Part shown: in pieces, positions 1 through 5,904 of the stretch
Layout of the letters: every line of letters starts with the position of its first letter
Position numbering within the stretch: the first letter of the stretch is position 1
NCBI GenBank assembly: GCA_964561025.1
Contig: CAZLNM010000151.1
Location: forward strand, 1 to 8,747
Length of the DNA: 8,747 nt
Source of the DNA: JAAZNF01 sp964561025
Lineage (GTDB): Bacteria > Myxococcota > B64-G9
Direction of reading: 5' to 3'
Program-made: the position numbers and the translations under genes
Notes under the pieces: generated by a model
Seen by the model: only the letters and a program-made list of their open reading frames with translations
Databases searched by the model: none
What the model was told of the DNA's origin: nothing

Positions 1-28
1 AGGCGCGGCGGCTCGACGGCGGTTTTTT

Positions 29-124
29 TCACTCGTCTTTGCGCCGGATCCGCCGGGCAAACAGCGCGAGCCAGAACGCGACCAGGCCAAGAGGAGGGGT
101 TCCGGCGCTTCCGCCGCAGCCGCA
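29..124 (-). other. C-terminal sorting tag resembling MYXO-CTERM
   Basis: This encodes residues 585-615 of the CAP protein plus the stop codon. It shows the three-part plan of MYXO-CTERM tags: a Cys/Gly segment (GCGCGGSAG), a short hydrophobic helix (PLGLVAFWLALFA) and a basic end (RRIRRKDE). In the established model the invariant Cys-containing tag is processed by a myxosortase of the CPBP intramembrane protease family, leaving the protein at the cell surface. The assignment rests on pattern only; no processing enzyme is encoded in this window. Confidence 0.7.
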
Positions 125-1876
125 CCCTCCTTGAATGAGGACGTCGTCCGGGTCGCCGCAGCTTCCCTGGCAGGGGCCCCAGTTCCCCTGGCCGTCGCAC
201 GCCTGCGCGCCGGCGCACTCGCCGAGATCACAAGGCCGGGTATCCCCCTCCCGGCAGCCGCACTCCTCGTCGGTCGCGCCGTCGCAGTCGTTGTCGATGT
301 TGTCGTGGCAGGTCTCGGCCGGATCGGGGCTCTTGCCGTCGCAGCTCCCCCACTGGCCCTGAGGCGAGCACACCTGGCGCCCGGCGCACTGGCCCACGCC
401 GCAGGCGCGGCTCTCTCCCGGAGAGCAGGCGCAACCCGGATCGGTGGTCCCGTCGCAGTCATCGTCGATGCCGTTGCAGCTCTCGGTCGCGCCGGGGTGG
501 CGGGCGGGGTCGTTGTCGTCGCAGTCGCCGGCGCAGGCGCGCACCCCGTCGCTGTCGGCGTCGATCTCGGTGGCGGGAACCACCCCGTCGCAGTCGTCGT
601 CCTTGCCGTTGCAGCTCTCGGTCGCGCCGGGGCTGCGGGCGGGATCGTTATCGTCGCAGTCGCCGGCGCAGGCGCGCACCCCGTCGCTGTCGGCATCGGC
701 CTCGTTGGCGGGAACCACCCCGTCGCAGTCGTCATCGATCCCGTTGCAGGACTCGGCCGGGTCCGGCTCCGGGCCGTCGCACGGGCCGAACTCCCCCGCC
801 TGGCAGGTCTTCTGGCCGGCGCACTTCCCCAGGCCGCAGGGCTTCTTTTCGCCCTCGGTGCAGGTCTCGCAGTCGGCCTCGGGCTGCTCGGCCTGGTAGT
901 CGGTGCAACTGCCGACCCCGAACGAGCCCTCCTCGGGATAGGTGCGCCGCACGCCGCTCGAGTCTCTGGAGAGGAAGTAGTAGGAGTGGCAGCCGCTCCC
1001 CGGCGTGGCCCGCGAGAGGTAGGTGCCGTTCTCGGGTTGGCCGGCCTCCAGCGTCATGTCGAGGCAGTGGCCGTCGAGCACCAGGTAGAGCGACTGGTGC
1101 GCGCCGCTCGATGAGTACAGATTGACCCGGAAGGTGAACTCGGTGCTGGCGCCGCCGCTCTCGGGCTGGTGGATGCCCGCGGGTAGCAGGTAGCGCGTGC
1201 CGCCGCTGGCGGTGTCGCCAAAGGAGTAGTCGCGCCAGCAGCCGCCGCTCAGCGCCGCGTACCCCAACCCGATCTGGCCGATGTTGCCGCCGGTGAGGAT
1301 GTTGCGGTGGCCATCGCTGGGCGGGCATTCGGTGATCCAACCGATCACCGAGGACCAGCCGTCGCCGTAGCCGGCCGCGCCGACCTCCCCGTTGGCGCCG
1401 TAGCCGAAATACCCGGTCCTGGTCCAGGGATCGGTGCCCTGGCCGCCCAGCGTGGTGCAGTTGAAGTTTTCGGTCCCGGGTTGGCAGGCGCAGGCGGCCG
1501 AGCCGTCGCAGTTGGTGGTGGCGATGTCGGAGCGCAGCGTGCAGTACGACTTGTGGCTGAGCCCCGAGTTCGTCCGCAGGAGGTTCAGGCAGTGGAAGCG
1601 GGCGGCGCGGGCGCCGTTGTGGTTGTGCATGAGCGGGGGCTGCGCCGAGGCCTGGGCTGAACACTGCGCTGCCGTCTGGAGGTCCACCCGGTTCGGGTCG
1701 GACCTGCCGCGGTTGATGGCCACCAGCATGAGGCGTTCCTGGTAGTTGGGGTAACCGTCCTGCGGCACGCCCACCAGGTTCTGGGCCAAGCGGGCGGGGG
1801 TCCAGGGATCCTCCGCGCTCTGGCAGCCAACCGCAAGCAGGCCGCAAAAAACGCACACGGCTCGCCGAACCTTCAT
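29..1876 (-). CDS. Secreted CAP-domain protein with MopE-like Asp/Cys repeats and MYXO-CTERM-like tail
   Basis: 615 aa. I start at the ATG at 1876: GGGAGG (1884-1889) lies 7 bases upstream and the protein then opens with a lipoprotein-type signal (lipobox AVGC, Cys18). The open frame reaches 1972, but the extra 32 residues would precede the signal peptide. Residues about 41-222 form a CAP/SCP (YkwD-like) domain: His95 in ARFH, Glu164 in NGE and His190 in GHRNIL fit the conserved His/Glu cavity of the family, followed by IGLGYA and YSFGD. Residues about 240-335 look like a beta-rich module I do not recognise. Then come three Cys modules of the form GE..PCG.G.CAG.Q.C...G.C.G (near 339-368, 481-514, 539-570) and four (D/N)DCDG motifs (near 376, 421, 466, 523), as in MopE-type metal-binding repeats. 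The C-terminus is GCGCGG, a hydrophobic stretch (595-607) and RRIRRK. CAP proteins are secreted and biochemically diverse; the substrate or partner here is unknown. Surface location is inferred. Confidence 0.93.
   Translation of the reverse strand: MKVRRAVCVFCGLLAVGCQSAEDPWTPARLAQNLVGVPQDGYPNYQERLMLVAINRGRSDPNRVDLQTAAQCSAQASAQPPLMHNHNGARAARFHCLNLLRTNSGLSHKSYCTLRSDIATTNCDGSAACACQPGTENFNCTTLGGQGTDPWTRTGYFGYGANGEVGAAGYGDGWSSVIGWITECPPSDGHRNILTGGNIGQIGLGYAALSGGCWRDYSFGDTASGGTRYLLPAGIHQPESGGASTEFTFRVNLYSSSGAHQSLYLVLDGHCLDMTLEAGQPENGTYLSRATPGSGCHSYYFLSRDSSGVRRTYPEEGSFGVGSCTDYQAEQPEADCETCTEGEKKPCGLGKCAGQKTCQAGEFGPCDGPEPDPAESCNGIDDDCDGVVPANEADADSDGVRACAGDCDDNDPARSPGATESCNGKDDDCDGVVPATEIDADSDGVRACAGDCDDNDPARHPGATESCNGIDDDCDGTTDPGCACSPGESRACGVGQCAGRQVCSPQGQWGSCDGKSPDPAETCHDNIDNDCDGATDEECGCREGDTRPCDLGECAGAQACDGQGNWGPCQGSCGDPDDVLIQGGCGCGGSAGTPPLGLVAFWLALFARRIRRKDE
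451..757 (-). repeat. 135-bp in-frame tandem repeat encoding SCNG.DDDCDG modules
   Basis: Copy 1 is 451-585, copy 2 is 586-720, and a partial third copy starts at 721 and fades out near 757. The anchor CCGTTGCAG recurs at 471, 606 and 741, exactly 135 bases apart, so each unit is 45 codons and stays in frame. By eye copies 1 and 2 differ at about 11 positions. Each unit encodes SCNG(I/K)DDDCDGVVPA, then DADSDGVRACAGDCDDNDPAR, then PGATE. The Asp-rich loops suggest Ca2+ or other metal binding, as proposed for MopE-like repeats. The near-identity suggests recent duplication or gene conversion. Confidence 0.9.
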
Positions 1877-1926
1877 GGCGAAACCTCCCACGGACATGGT
1901 ATCACAAAACAGAAGCGTTTCCGTGA

Positions 1927-1956
1927 TTGACACCAATGGGGGATGGGTGCTCAAAT
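1927..1956 (+). promoter_or_regulatory. Sigma70-like promoter for the Cys-rich lipoprotein gene
   Basis: TTGACA (1927-1932) is a perfect -35 consensus. TCAAAT (1951-1956), four of six -10 positions, follows after an 18-base spacer. Transcription would begin near 1963, leaving a leader of about 20 bases that contains the AGGAGG ribosome site. It lies in the 107-base gap between divergent genes. I saw no comparably convincing promoter for the minus-strand CAP gene in the same gap. Confidence 0.5.
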
Positions 1957-1983
1957 GGGCCCGGTTCATCACAGGAGGATGAC

Positions 1984-2949
1984 ATGGCTCGAATTTTTCT
2001 TTGGGCTTTTTGTCTGGTTCTTGCCGTCAGCGCGATTCCGGCGTGCGGCGGAGGTTCGGAGCACGGCCCGCAAATCTACGTCGATCGCAACGTGCGCGCC
2101 ATCACCGGCATCCCGGTGTCGGCGGTGGTCGATCCGCGCTGCAAGAAGGGCGACAACAACACCTGCAACCCGGCCTGCTCGGCCGGCACTTTCTGCGCGA
2201 AGGACCCCGACGACAACGAGGCCAAGTGCGCGCCGGACTGCAATCCGGCCTGTGGCACCGTCGACCACTGCGTATGCAAGGCCGGCACCGGCTGCACCCA
2301 GACCGAGTGCGTCGCCGACACCTGCGATCCGGCGACCCTGATCTGCGTCACCCCCGACCCCGCCCAGAACTTCTACACCGGCCACTGCCGCCAGTGCCGC
2401 AGCGACGCAAACTGCCAGGCGGGCTTCTCCTGCGATCACGGCTGGTGCCACAAGACCTGCACGACCAGCAGCGACTGCGACGGGGTGGCCTATTGCTCGC
2501 CGGGCGGGCCGTGCTTCTGCACGGCCGGGTTCTGCCGCCTGCCGGCCAACTCGGTGGACATCACCCTGACGAACAAGGGGGATCGCGATCTGGAGATCTA
2601 TGCCAATCAGGTCGCCCTGCACGGCCACGACGACGCCTGCGCCTTCCATCTCGGGCGGATGCTGTGGAGCCCCTCGGAGCCGACCATCCGGCTGACCCCC
2701 AACGGCACGGCCTTCATGCGGCTGCGCTTCACGCCGCCCGAGGCGGGGGCGTTCCGGGCCCTGCTCACCATCCCCAACAGCGATCCGGACCCGCTGCGCA
2801 AGAACCTGCCCTTCATGCTGTGCGGCCAGGCGGTGGAGTACATCTGCGACGACGGCAAGGACGTGCGCTGCCCCGATCACATGAGCTGCGACGCCAAGGA
2901 TTTCGAGGGGTTCGAGAACCTCACCCCCGACTGCAGCGCCTTCAAGTAG
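1984..2949 (+). CDS. Cys-rich lipoprotein with C-terminal Ig-like (ASH/HYDIN-like) domain
   Basis: 321 aa. The ATG at 1984 is chosen because AGGAGG (1973-1978) sits 5 bases upstream and the protein then begins with a clean lipoprotein signal ending IPAC (Cys21). An upstream in-frame TTG at 1927 overlaps the predicted -35 box and is rejected. Residues 53-184 hold 24 cysteines in EGF/Dickkopf-like spacing (for example C..GFSCDHGWCHKTC and CDGVAYCSPGGPCFC), so many disulfides are likely after export. Residues about 188-283 (VDITLTNKGDRDLEIYANQV, then LRFTPPEAGAFRALLTI) look like an ASH/HYDIN-type or choice-of-anchor Ig-like beta-sandwich, common in myxobacterial surface proteins. Six further cysteines lie between 219 and 317. 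No catalytic motif is visible; an adhesive or structural envelope role is only an inference. It is divergent from the CAP gene and convergent with the next operon. Confidence 0.92.
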   Translation: MARIFLWAFCLVLAVSAIPACGGGSEHGPQIYVDRNVRAITGIPVSAVVDPRCKKGDNNTCNPACSAGTFCAKDPDDNEAKCAPDCNPACGTVDHCVCKAGTGCTQTECVADTCDPATLICVTPDPAQNFYTGHCRQCRSDANCQAGFSCDHGWCHKTCTTSSDCDGVAYCSPGGPCFCTAGFCRLPANSVDITLTNKGDRDLEIYANQVALHGHDDACAFHLGRMLWSPSEPTIRLTPNGTAFMRLRFTPPEAGAFRALLTIPNSDPDPLRKNLPFMLCGQAVEYICDDGKDVRCPDHMSCDAKDFEGFENLTPDCSAFK

Positions 2950-3013
2950 GCCTCACCCTCGCTCACCACCCCTCGCCGCGTCGGCTCTTTTCCTGTCACG
3001 AGTTGCCGTTGAT

Positions 3014-3029
3014 AGCGCCTGGCGGCGCT
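3014..3029 (+). terminator. Weak hairpin downstream of the Cys-rich lipoprotein gene
   Basis: AGCGCC (3014-3019) pairs perfectly with GGCGCT (3024-3029) across a 4-base loop, 64 bases after the stop codon at 2949. The following GGTTGTGTTGG is only moderately T-rich, so it is at best a weak intrinsic terminator. Its place between convergent genes supports the reading. Confidence 0.3.
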
Positions 3030-3089
3030 GGTTGTGTTGGCTCCGCGCTCCCGCGGCAAAGACGAACCGGAACTTCATCGGAGATGAAA

Positions 3090-3111
3090 TGACGCCATCA
3101 TGGGGACGTCA
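3090..3111 (-). terminator. Possible terminator of the propeller/small lipoprotein operon
   Basis: On the minus strand TGACG and CGTCA form a stem, with an inner CCA/TGG pair and an unpaired TCC on one side, followed directly by TTT. It lies 31 bases beyond the stop codon at 3142. A second short perfect hairpin, TTCATC/GATGAA (3074-3088), follows. The T-tract is short, so the call is tentative. Confidence 0.3.
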
Positions 3112-3141
3112 AGGGTGAGGCGAAGGCGCGCGGGCTCGGGG

Positions 3142-3612
3142 CTAGGGCGGCAGGGCGTCTTCCAGGGTGCAGTCGAAGCGCGCGGTGAGGAAGCGGCCGT
3201 TGTCGAACTTGAAGCCGCACTTGCCCTTGAGGGGCTTCCCTACCTCGTCGCCGCCCTCCTTGATCTCGCACTTGCCGTCCACCATCGCGGGCCAGCCGCC
3301 GGCGCCCTCGGCGATGATGACGCGGTCGAAGAGATCCGGCGGGACGATGACCTGTCCCTCGATCTTGTCCGTGCCGGGGAACTCCATCGACAAGCGCGCG
3401 GTCCACTGCCGCCCGGCGTCCTCGACGATCAGGTAGTGGACCACGATGGCCCGCGGGGTGCTGCCCATCTGCGGATAGAAATCGCACTCGATGCGGTTGT
3501 AGTCGCAGCTGCGCAGATCGCACTCCGAGCCCTCCAGGGCCCGTTCGCTGCCACAGCCCAGGCCGGCGAGGGCGAGAGAGATTGCCAGGAGCAAGAGCGG
3601 GGTTCGAAGCAA
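3142..3612 (-). CDS. Small Cys-containing lipoprotein, function unknown
   Basis: 156 aa with a TTG start at 3612. The sequence AAGGAGGT (3618-3625), a full complement of the 16S anti-Shine-Dalgarno, lies 5 bases upstream, and the protein then starts MLRTPLLLLAISLALAG and reaches a probable lipid-modified Cys20 (LGC). No in-frame ATG gives a signal peptide. The mature part is acidic and beta-prone with six further cysteines (31, 36, 43, 115, 132, 148), probably disulfide-bonded after export. Segments such as RAIVVHYLIVEDAG and KIEGQVIVPPDLFDRVIIAE suggest a small beta-sandwich or lipocalin-size fold. I do not recognise the family. It follows the propeller lipoprotein gene by 32 bases on the same strand, so the two are probably one operon and may act at the same membrane site. 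Confidence 0.85.
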   Translation of the reverse strand: MLRTPLLLLAISLALAGLGCGSERALEGSECDLRSCDYNRIECDFYPQMGSTPRAIVVHYLIVEDAGRQWTARLSMEFPGTDKIEGQVIVPPDLFDRVIIAEGAGGWPAMVDGKCEIKEGGDEVGKPLKGKCGFKFDNGRFLTARFDCTLEDALPP

Positions 3613-3644
3613 GGCGCACCTCCTTGGGTGAGTGGTCGGCCGGG

Positions 3645-5156
3645 CTACTGCCAGGTGCCGAGCTGGAACATGACCTGCTCCTTGGGCTCGTTGGTGGCAG
3701 GATCGGTCCAGTTGTAGGAGTAGGCCACGCCGATGGAGCCGTCGGGGAGCACGCCGGCGGACAGGTGCCGGCCGTCGAAGGCCACGTTGTCGCGGGAGAC
3801 GTTGGTCTTCTTCCACTTGGCCTGGGTGCCCAGCTCGTCGGGATACTTGCCGGTGAAGATGGCGAACTTGACGCCGTCCTGGTTGCGGTTGCAGTTGAGC
3901 GCGTTCGGGTTGTAGTCGCTGCAACGGTAGTACACCACCTCGGGCATGCCGCTCACGGGATCGAACATGAGCTTCGGCGACATGCCGGTGGCCCCGTCGC
4001 CGTCGATGACGCCGCGGGTCCAGGTGCGCCCGTCGGTGCTGTGGGCGATGGCCAGGTTCTTCCGGTTGAGGTCGAAGTAGGCCACCAGGTAGCGGCCCTG
4101 GGGGTCGACGGCCAGCGAGATGGAGCCGTCGGGCAGGATGCCGTCCACGCACGAGATGAGGTTGGAGCAGCGGTAGGCGACACACACCTGGCCATCCGGG
4201 CAGGAATCCTTGAGGTTCTGGGAGCACTGGGCGTTCACCGCGCACTGGTTCACGCCCTGGGGCGGCGGAGGTGGGTCCCACGCCCCGCCCACCCGGCGCG
4301 AGAAGTAGATGGCGCCGTTCTTGCCGTTGTAGGTGGCCACCGCCGGTTCGCCGTCCGGCCCGAAGGCCAGCGAGTTGAAGTCGCCGCTGCCGCGTCCCAG
4401 GTCCACCCAGTGTTTGGTGCCGAAGTTCGGGCCCTCGGCATACTCGAGGTCGCTCATGTCCTGGTCGGTCTGGGCGTAGCACAGGTGCAGGTCGCGCCAC
4501 ACCACCCCCAGCTTGCCGTCGGGCGCCTTGGCCATGGACGGCCACAACCCCACCAGGTCGCCGGTGTCGCACAGGCCCTGCATGACCGGGCAATCGGCCC
4601 CGGCCGCGGCCTCGCTGGACATGGCCACCGACACGGTCGGGGTCCAACCGCCTCCGCCGCCGCGCCGGGCAGTGATGAGGTCGCTGCCCCCGCAGCACTG
4701 CGAGGCGTCGGCGCCGCCCAGGTACGCCAGCAGCGGGGTGTTGCCGTCGAACAACAGCGAGATGCCGGAGTTCAGCTCCGAGGAGTAGTTGGCCACGTCC
4801 TCGGGGTGCCAGGCGGTCCCGTCGTAAGCCGCGTAGCGCACGTGGTCCACCTGGATCTCGATCTGCATCCCGCCCGGGTGGCTGTTGCACATCACCTTGG
4901 TGTCGCCGCGGGCGAAGTAGGCCACCGCGAAGCGCCCGTCCGGGGTGGGCGACAGCGAGATCTGCTGGCCGGCCTTGCGATCGTCCACCAGTTGACGGTC
5001 TGAGAAATGGACAGCGCGCGTCGTGACCTGATCGCCCTGGTCGGTCCCGTCCTGGCCATCGGGGACGTCATTGCCGTCGGGCTGGCCGCCGCTCGACGAG
5101 CATGCGCCGAAGATCCACAATGCCGCCGCCGCGAGCCCAAGAGTGATCGTCCGCAT
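3645..5156 (-). CDS. Beta-propeller-like lipoprotein with Cys-rich insert
   Basis: 503 aa. The ATG at 5156 has GGAGG (5162-5166) 5 bases upstream and opens a lipoprotein signal (lipobox FGAC, Cys19). An acidic Gly/Asp linker (about 21-45) follows. The body carries seven copies of a strand-turn-strand motif of the type ISL...PDGR..VAYF, starting near residues 66, 132, 206, 261, 346, 394 and 463. The average spacing of about 66 fits one blade each of a seven-bladed propeller. An Asp-box-like STDGRTW (373-379) suggests sialidase-type or BNR blades, but no catalytic Arg triad or Asp/Tyr pair can be assigned, so a binding rather than enzymatic role is more likely. Between motifs 4 and 5, after a run of five prolines (295-299), a Cys-rich insert (305-336, CPDGQVCVAYRC) recalls the Cys modules of the lipoprotein at 1984-2949. 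It is the first gene of the two-gene operon. Confidence 0.92.
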   Translation of the reverse strand: MRTITLGLAAAALWIFGACSSSGGQPDGNDVPDGQDGTDQGDQVTTRAVHFSDRQLVDDRKAGQQISLSPTPDGRFAVAYFARGDTKVMCNSHPGGMQIEIQVDHVRYAAYDGTAWHPEDVANYSSELNSGISLLFDGNTPLLAYLGGADASQCCGGSDLITARRGGGGGWTPTVSVAMSSEAAAGADCPVMQGLCDTGDLVGLWPSMAKAPDGKLGVVWRDLHLCYAQTDQDMSDLEYAEGPNFGTKHWVDLGRGSGDFNSLAFGPDGEPAVATYNGKNGAIYFSRRVGGAWDPPPPPQGVNQCAVNAQCSQNLKDSCPDGQVCVAYRCSNLISCVDGILPDGSISLAVDPQGRYLVAYFDLNRKNLAIAHSTDGRTWTRGVIDGDGATGMSPKLMFDPVSGMPEVVYYRCSDYNPNALNCNRNQDGVKFAIFTGKYPDELGTQAKWKKTNVSRDNVAFDGRHLSAGVLPDGSIGVAYSYNWTDPATNEPKEQVMFQLGTWQ

Positions 5157-5373
5157 TCTTGCCTCCGTGATCGGAATTCGCCTCATGCTACCGCCCGCTC
5201 CCGTCCAGGTCAAATGCGGCCGCCAGGCTGGAAACTCCGGTCGGGCTACGCCCTCCCTCCGTTCCCAGCCTGCTGACATAATCACGTTGCAGTTGTAGTG
5301 ACATTTTCATGTAGCTACCACAAGTCAAACCGGGCGGCTTGAGCCCGCAGGGGCGCCGGGGTAGGATGCCGCC
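5157..5373. promoter_or_regulatory. Divergent intergenic control region
   Basis: This 217-base gap separates the minus-strand propeller operon from the plus-strand TPR gene. It contains a GC-rich inverted repeat (5224-5272), then an AT-rich patch (about 5274-5330) unlike the surrounding coding DNA, as expected of promoters. Weak candidates there are TTGCAG (5287-5292) with TGTAGC (5310-5315) for the plus gene, and on the minus strand TTGACT near 5322-5327 without a good -10. The 8-base palindrome GTAGCTAC (5311-5318) could be an operator. None is strong enough to fix a transcription start. Confidence 0.4.
5224..5272. repeat. 12-bp-arm inverted repeat between divergent genes
   Basis: CAGGCTGGAAAC (5224-5235) and GTTCCCAGCCTG (5261-5272) are inverted copies with one mismatch, which becomes a G-U wobble in minus-strand RNA. 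The 25-base centre contains GGGC-TAC-GCCC (5243-5253). If transcribed from the minus strand it would form a stable hairpin in the leader of the propeller lipoprotein gene, about 70 bases before the start. It could be a leader structure, a protein-binding site, or one copy of a dispersed palindromic element. Confidence 0.75.
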
Positions 5374-5820
5374 ATGTCGCGCCTGGCGTCTCGCATCGTG
5401 CTCTTCGGCCTCGCGCTGGCCGCCACCGCGCCGGCCCGGGCCGGCCGCCCTTGGGAGGTGAACCGCTCGCCGCCCGCGTTGGAGTTCGCCGATTCGTCGC
5501 CCGACACGACCGCCGAGGAAGCGGTCGCCTGCCGGGAGGCGCTGGATCGGGGACGGGAGTTTTTGCGCCAGGGCCGCTATGACAAGGCCCGCCAGGACCT
5601 CACCGAGGCGGTGGTGCGCTGCCCCACCAATCTGGAGGCGCGGCTGCTGCGCGCCCGGGCCACGCTGGTGATCGGTTTTCTGGGCTGGCGGCGCGATCTG
5701 ATCGAGGAGTGCGCCGGGGACGTGGCGCTGGCCCGCTCGCTGGATCCCGAAAACCGGGACGCGCTCGACCTGCAATATTTGCTCGACGGGCTCATGCGGC
5801 GAATGCCGGCCGGACCCTGA
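5374..5820 (+). CDS. Small secreted TPR protein
   Basis: 148 aa. The ATG at 5374 gives an immediate Sec signal peptide (basic SRLASR, hydrophobic core, then cleavage after ARA at residue 23). The ribosome site is only moderate (TAGGA, 5362-5366). After a Pro-rich spacer (about 25-45), residues 52-85 form one TPR (ALDRGREFLRQGRYDKARQD then LTEAVVRCP) and residues 86-131 resemble a second repeat with an insertion (LEARLLRARATLVIGFL then LARSLDPENRDAL). No lipobox is present, so it is probably soluble in the periplasm. TPRs bind proteins; the partner is unknown. The next gene starts 84 bases later behind a stem-loop and its own promoter, so it may be transcribed alone. At two repeats it is short for a TPR protein. 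Confidence 0.85.
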   Translation: MSRLASRIVLFGLALAATAPARAGRPWEVNRSPPALEFADSSPDTTAEEAVACREALDRGREFLRQGRYDKARQDLTEAVVRCPTNLEARLLRARATLVIGFLGWRRDLIEECAGDVALARSLDPENRDALDLQYLLDGLMRRMPAGP

Positions 5821-5842
5821 GGCGGCGGCGCGACGCCGCCTC
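5819..5842 (+). terminator. Stem-loop overlapping the TPR gene stop codon
   Basis: GAGGCGGCG (5819-5827) and CGCCGCCTC (5834-5842) form a perfect 9-base-pair stem with a 6-base loop. The stem begins inside the TGA stop (5818-5820). Only CTTG follows, with no T-tract, so it may be an attenuator or mRNA 3'-end stabiliser rather than a full intrinsic terminator. Its position directly before a promoter favours a boundary role. Confidence 0.45.
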
Positions 5843-5843
5843 C

Positions 5844-5872
5844 TTGACTCCGGCGACCCTCCTCCCTACCAT
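5844..5872 (+). promoter_or_regulatory. Sigma70-like promoter for the lipoprotein/TPR operon
   Basis: TTGACT (5844-5849, five of six to consensus) and TACCAT (5867-5872, four of six) are separated by the ideal 17 bases. Transcription would start near 5879, about 26 bases before the ATG at 5905, leaving room for the AGGAG ribosome site. It starts just after the stem-loop at 5819-5842. Confidence 0.45.
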
Positions 5873-5904
5873 CATCGGCACCAAACCCAATTTTAGGAGA
5901 CGTC

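Noticed and set aside
1..28. GC-rich segment followed by seven T residues as a plus-strand terminator
   Set aside because: No complementary arm to the CGGCGG segment is visible in the window, so no stem can be drawn; the upstream sequence is absent.
451..757. CRISPR array
   Set aside because: The repeats are 135-base coding units without unique spacers and keep the reading frame of the CAP protein.
131..1114. Plus-strand open frame of 327 codons opposite the CAP gene
   Set aside because: Its product is a Val/Ala/Gly-rich low-complexity shadow created by the high-GC minus-strand gene and its tandem repeats. It has no ribosome site or recognisable domain.
1877..1983. Promoter for the minus-strand CAP gene
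   Set aside because: GATACCAT-like -10 sequences occur, but no acceptable -35 lies at 16-18 bases spacing.
3582..5003. Plus-strand open frame of 473 codons opposite the propeller gene
   Set aside because: It is antisense to a convincing lipoprotein gene with a good start, and its composition (Val, Ala, Gly, His) is typical of a GC-driven shadow.
5331..5347. CGGGC/GCCCG hairpin before the small TPR gene as a riboswitch or regulator
   Set aside because: Five base pairs in high-GC DNA are expected by chance and nothing else supports a regulatory RNA.
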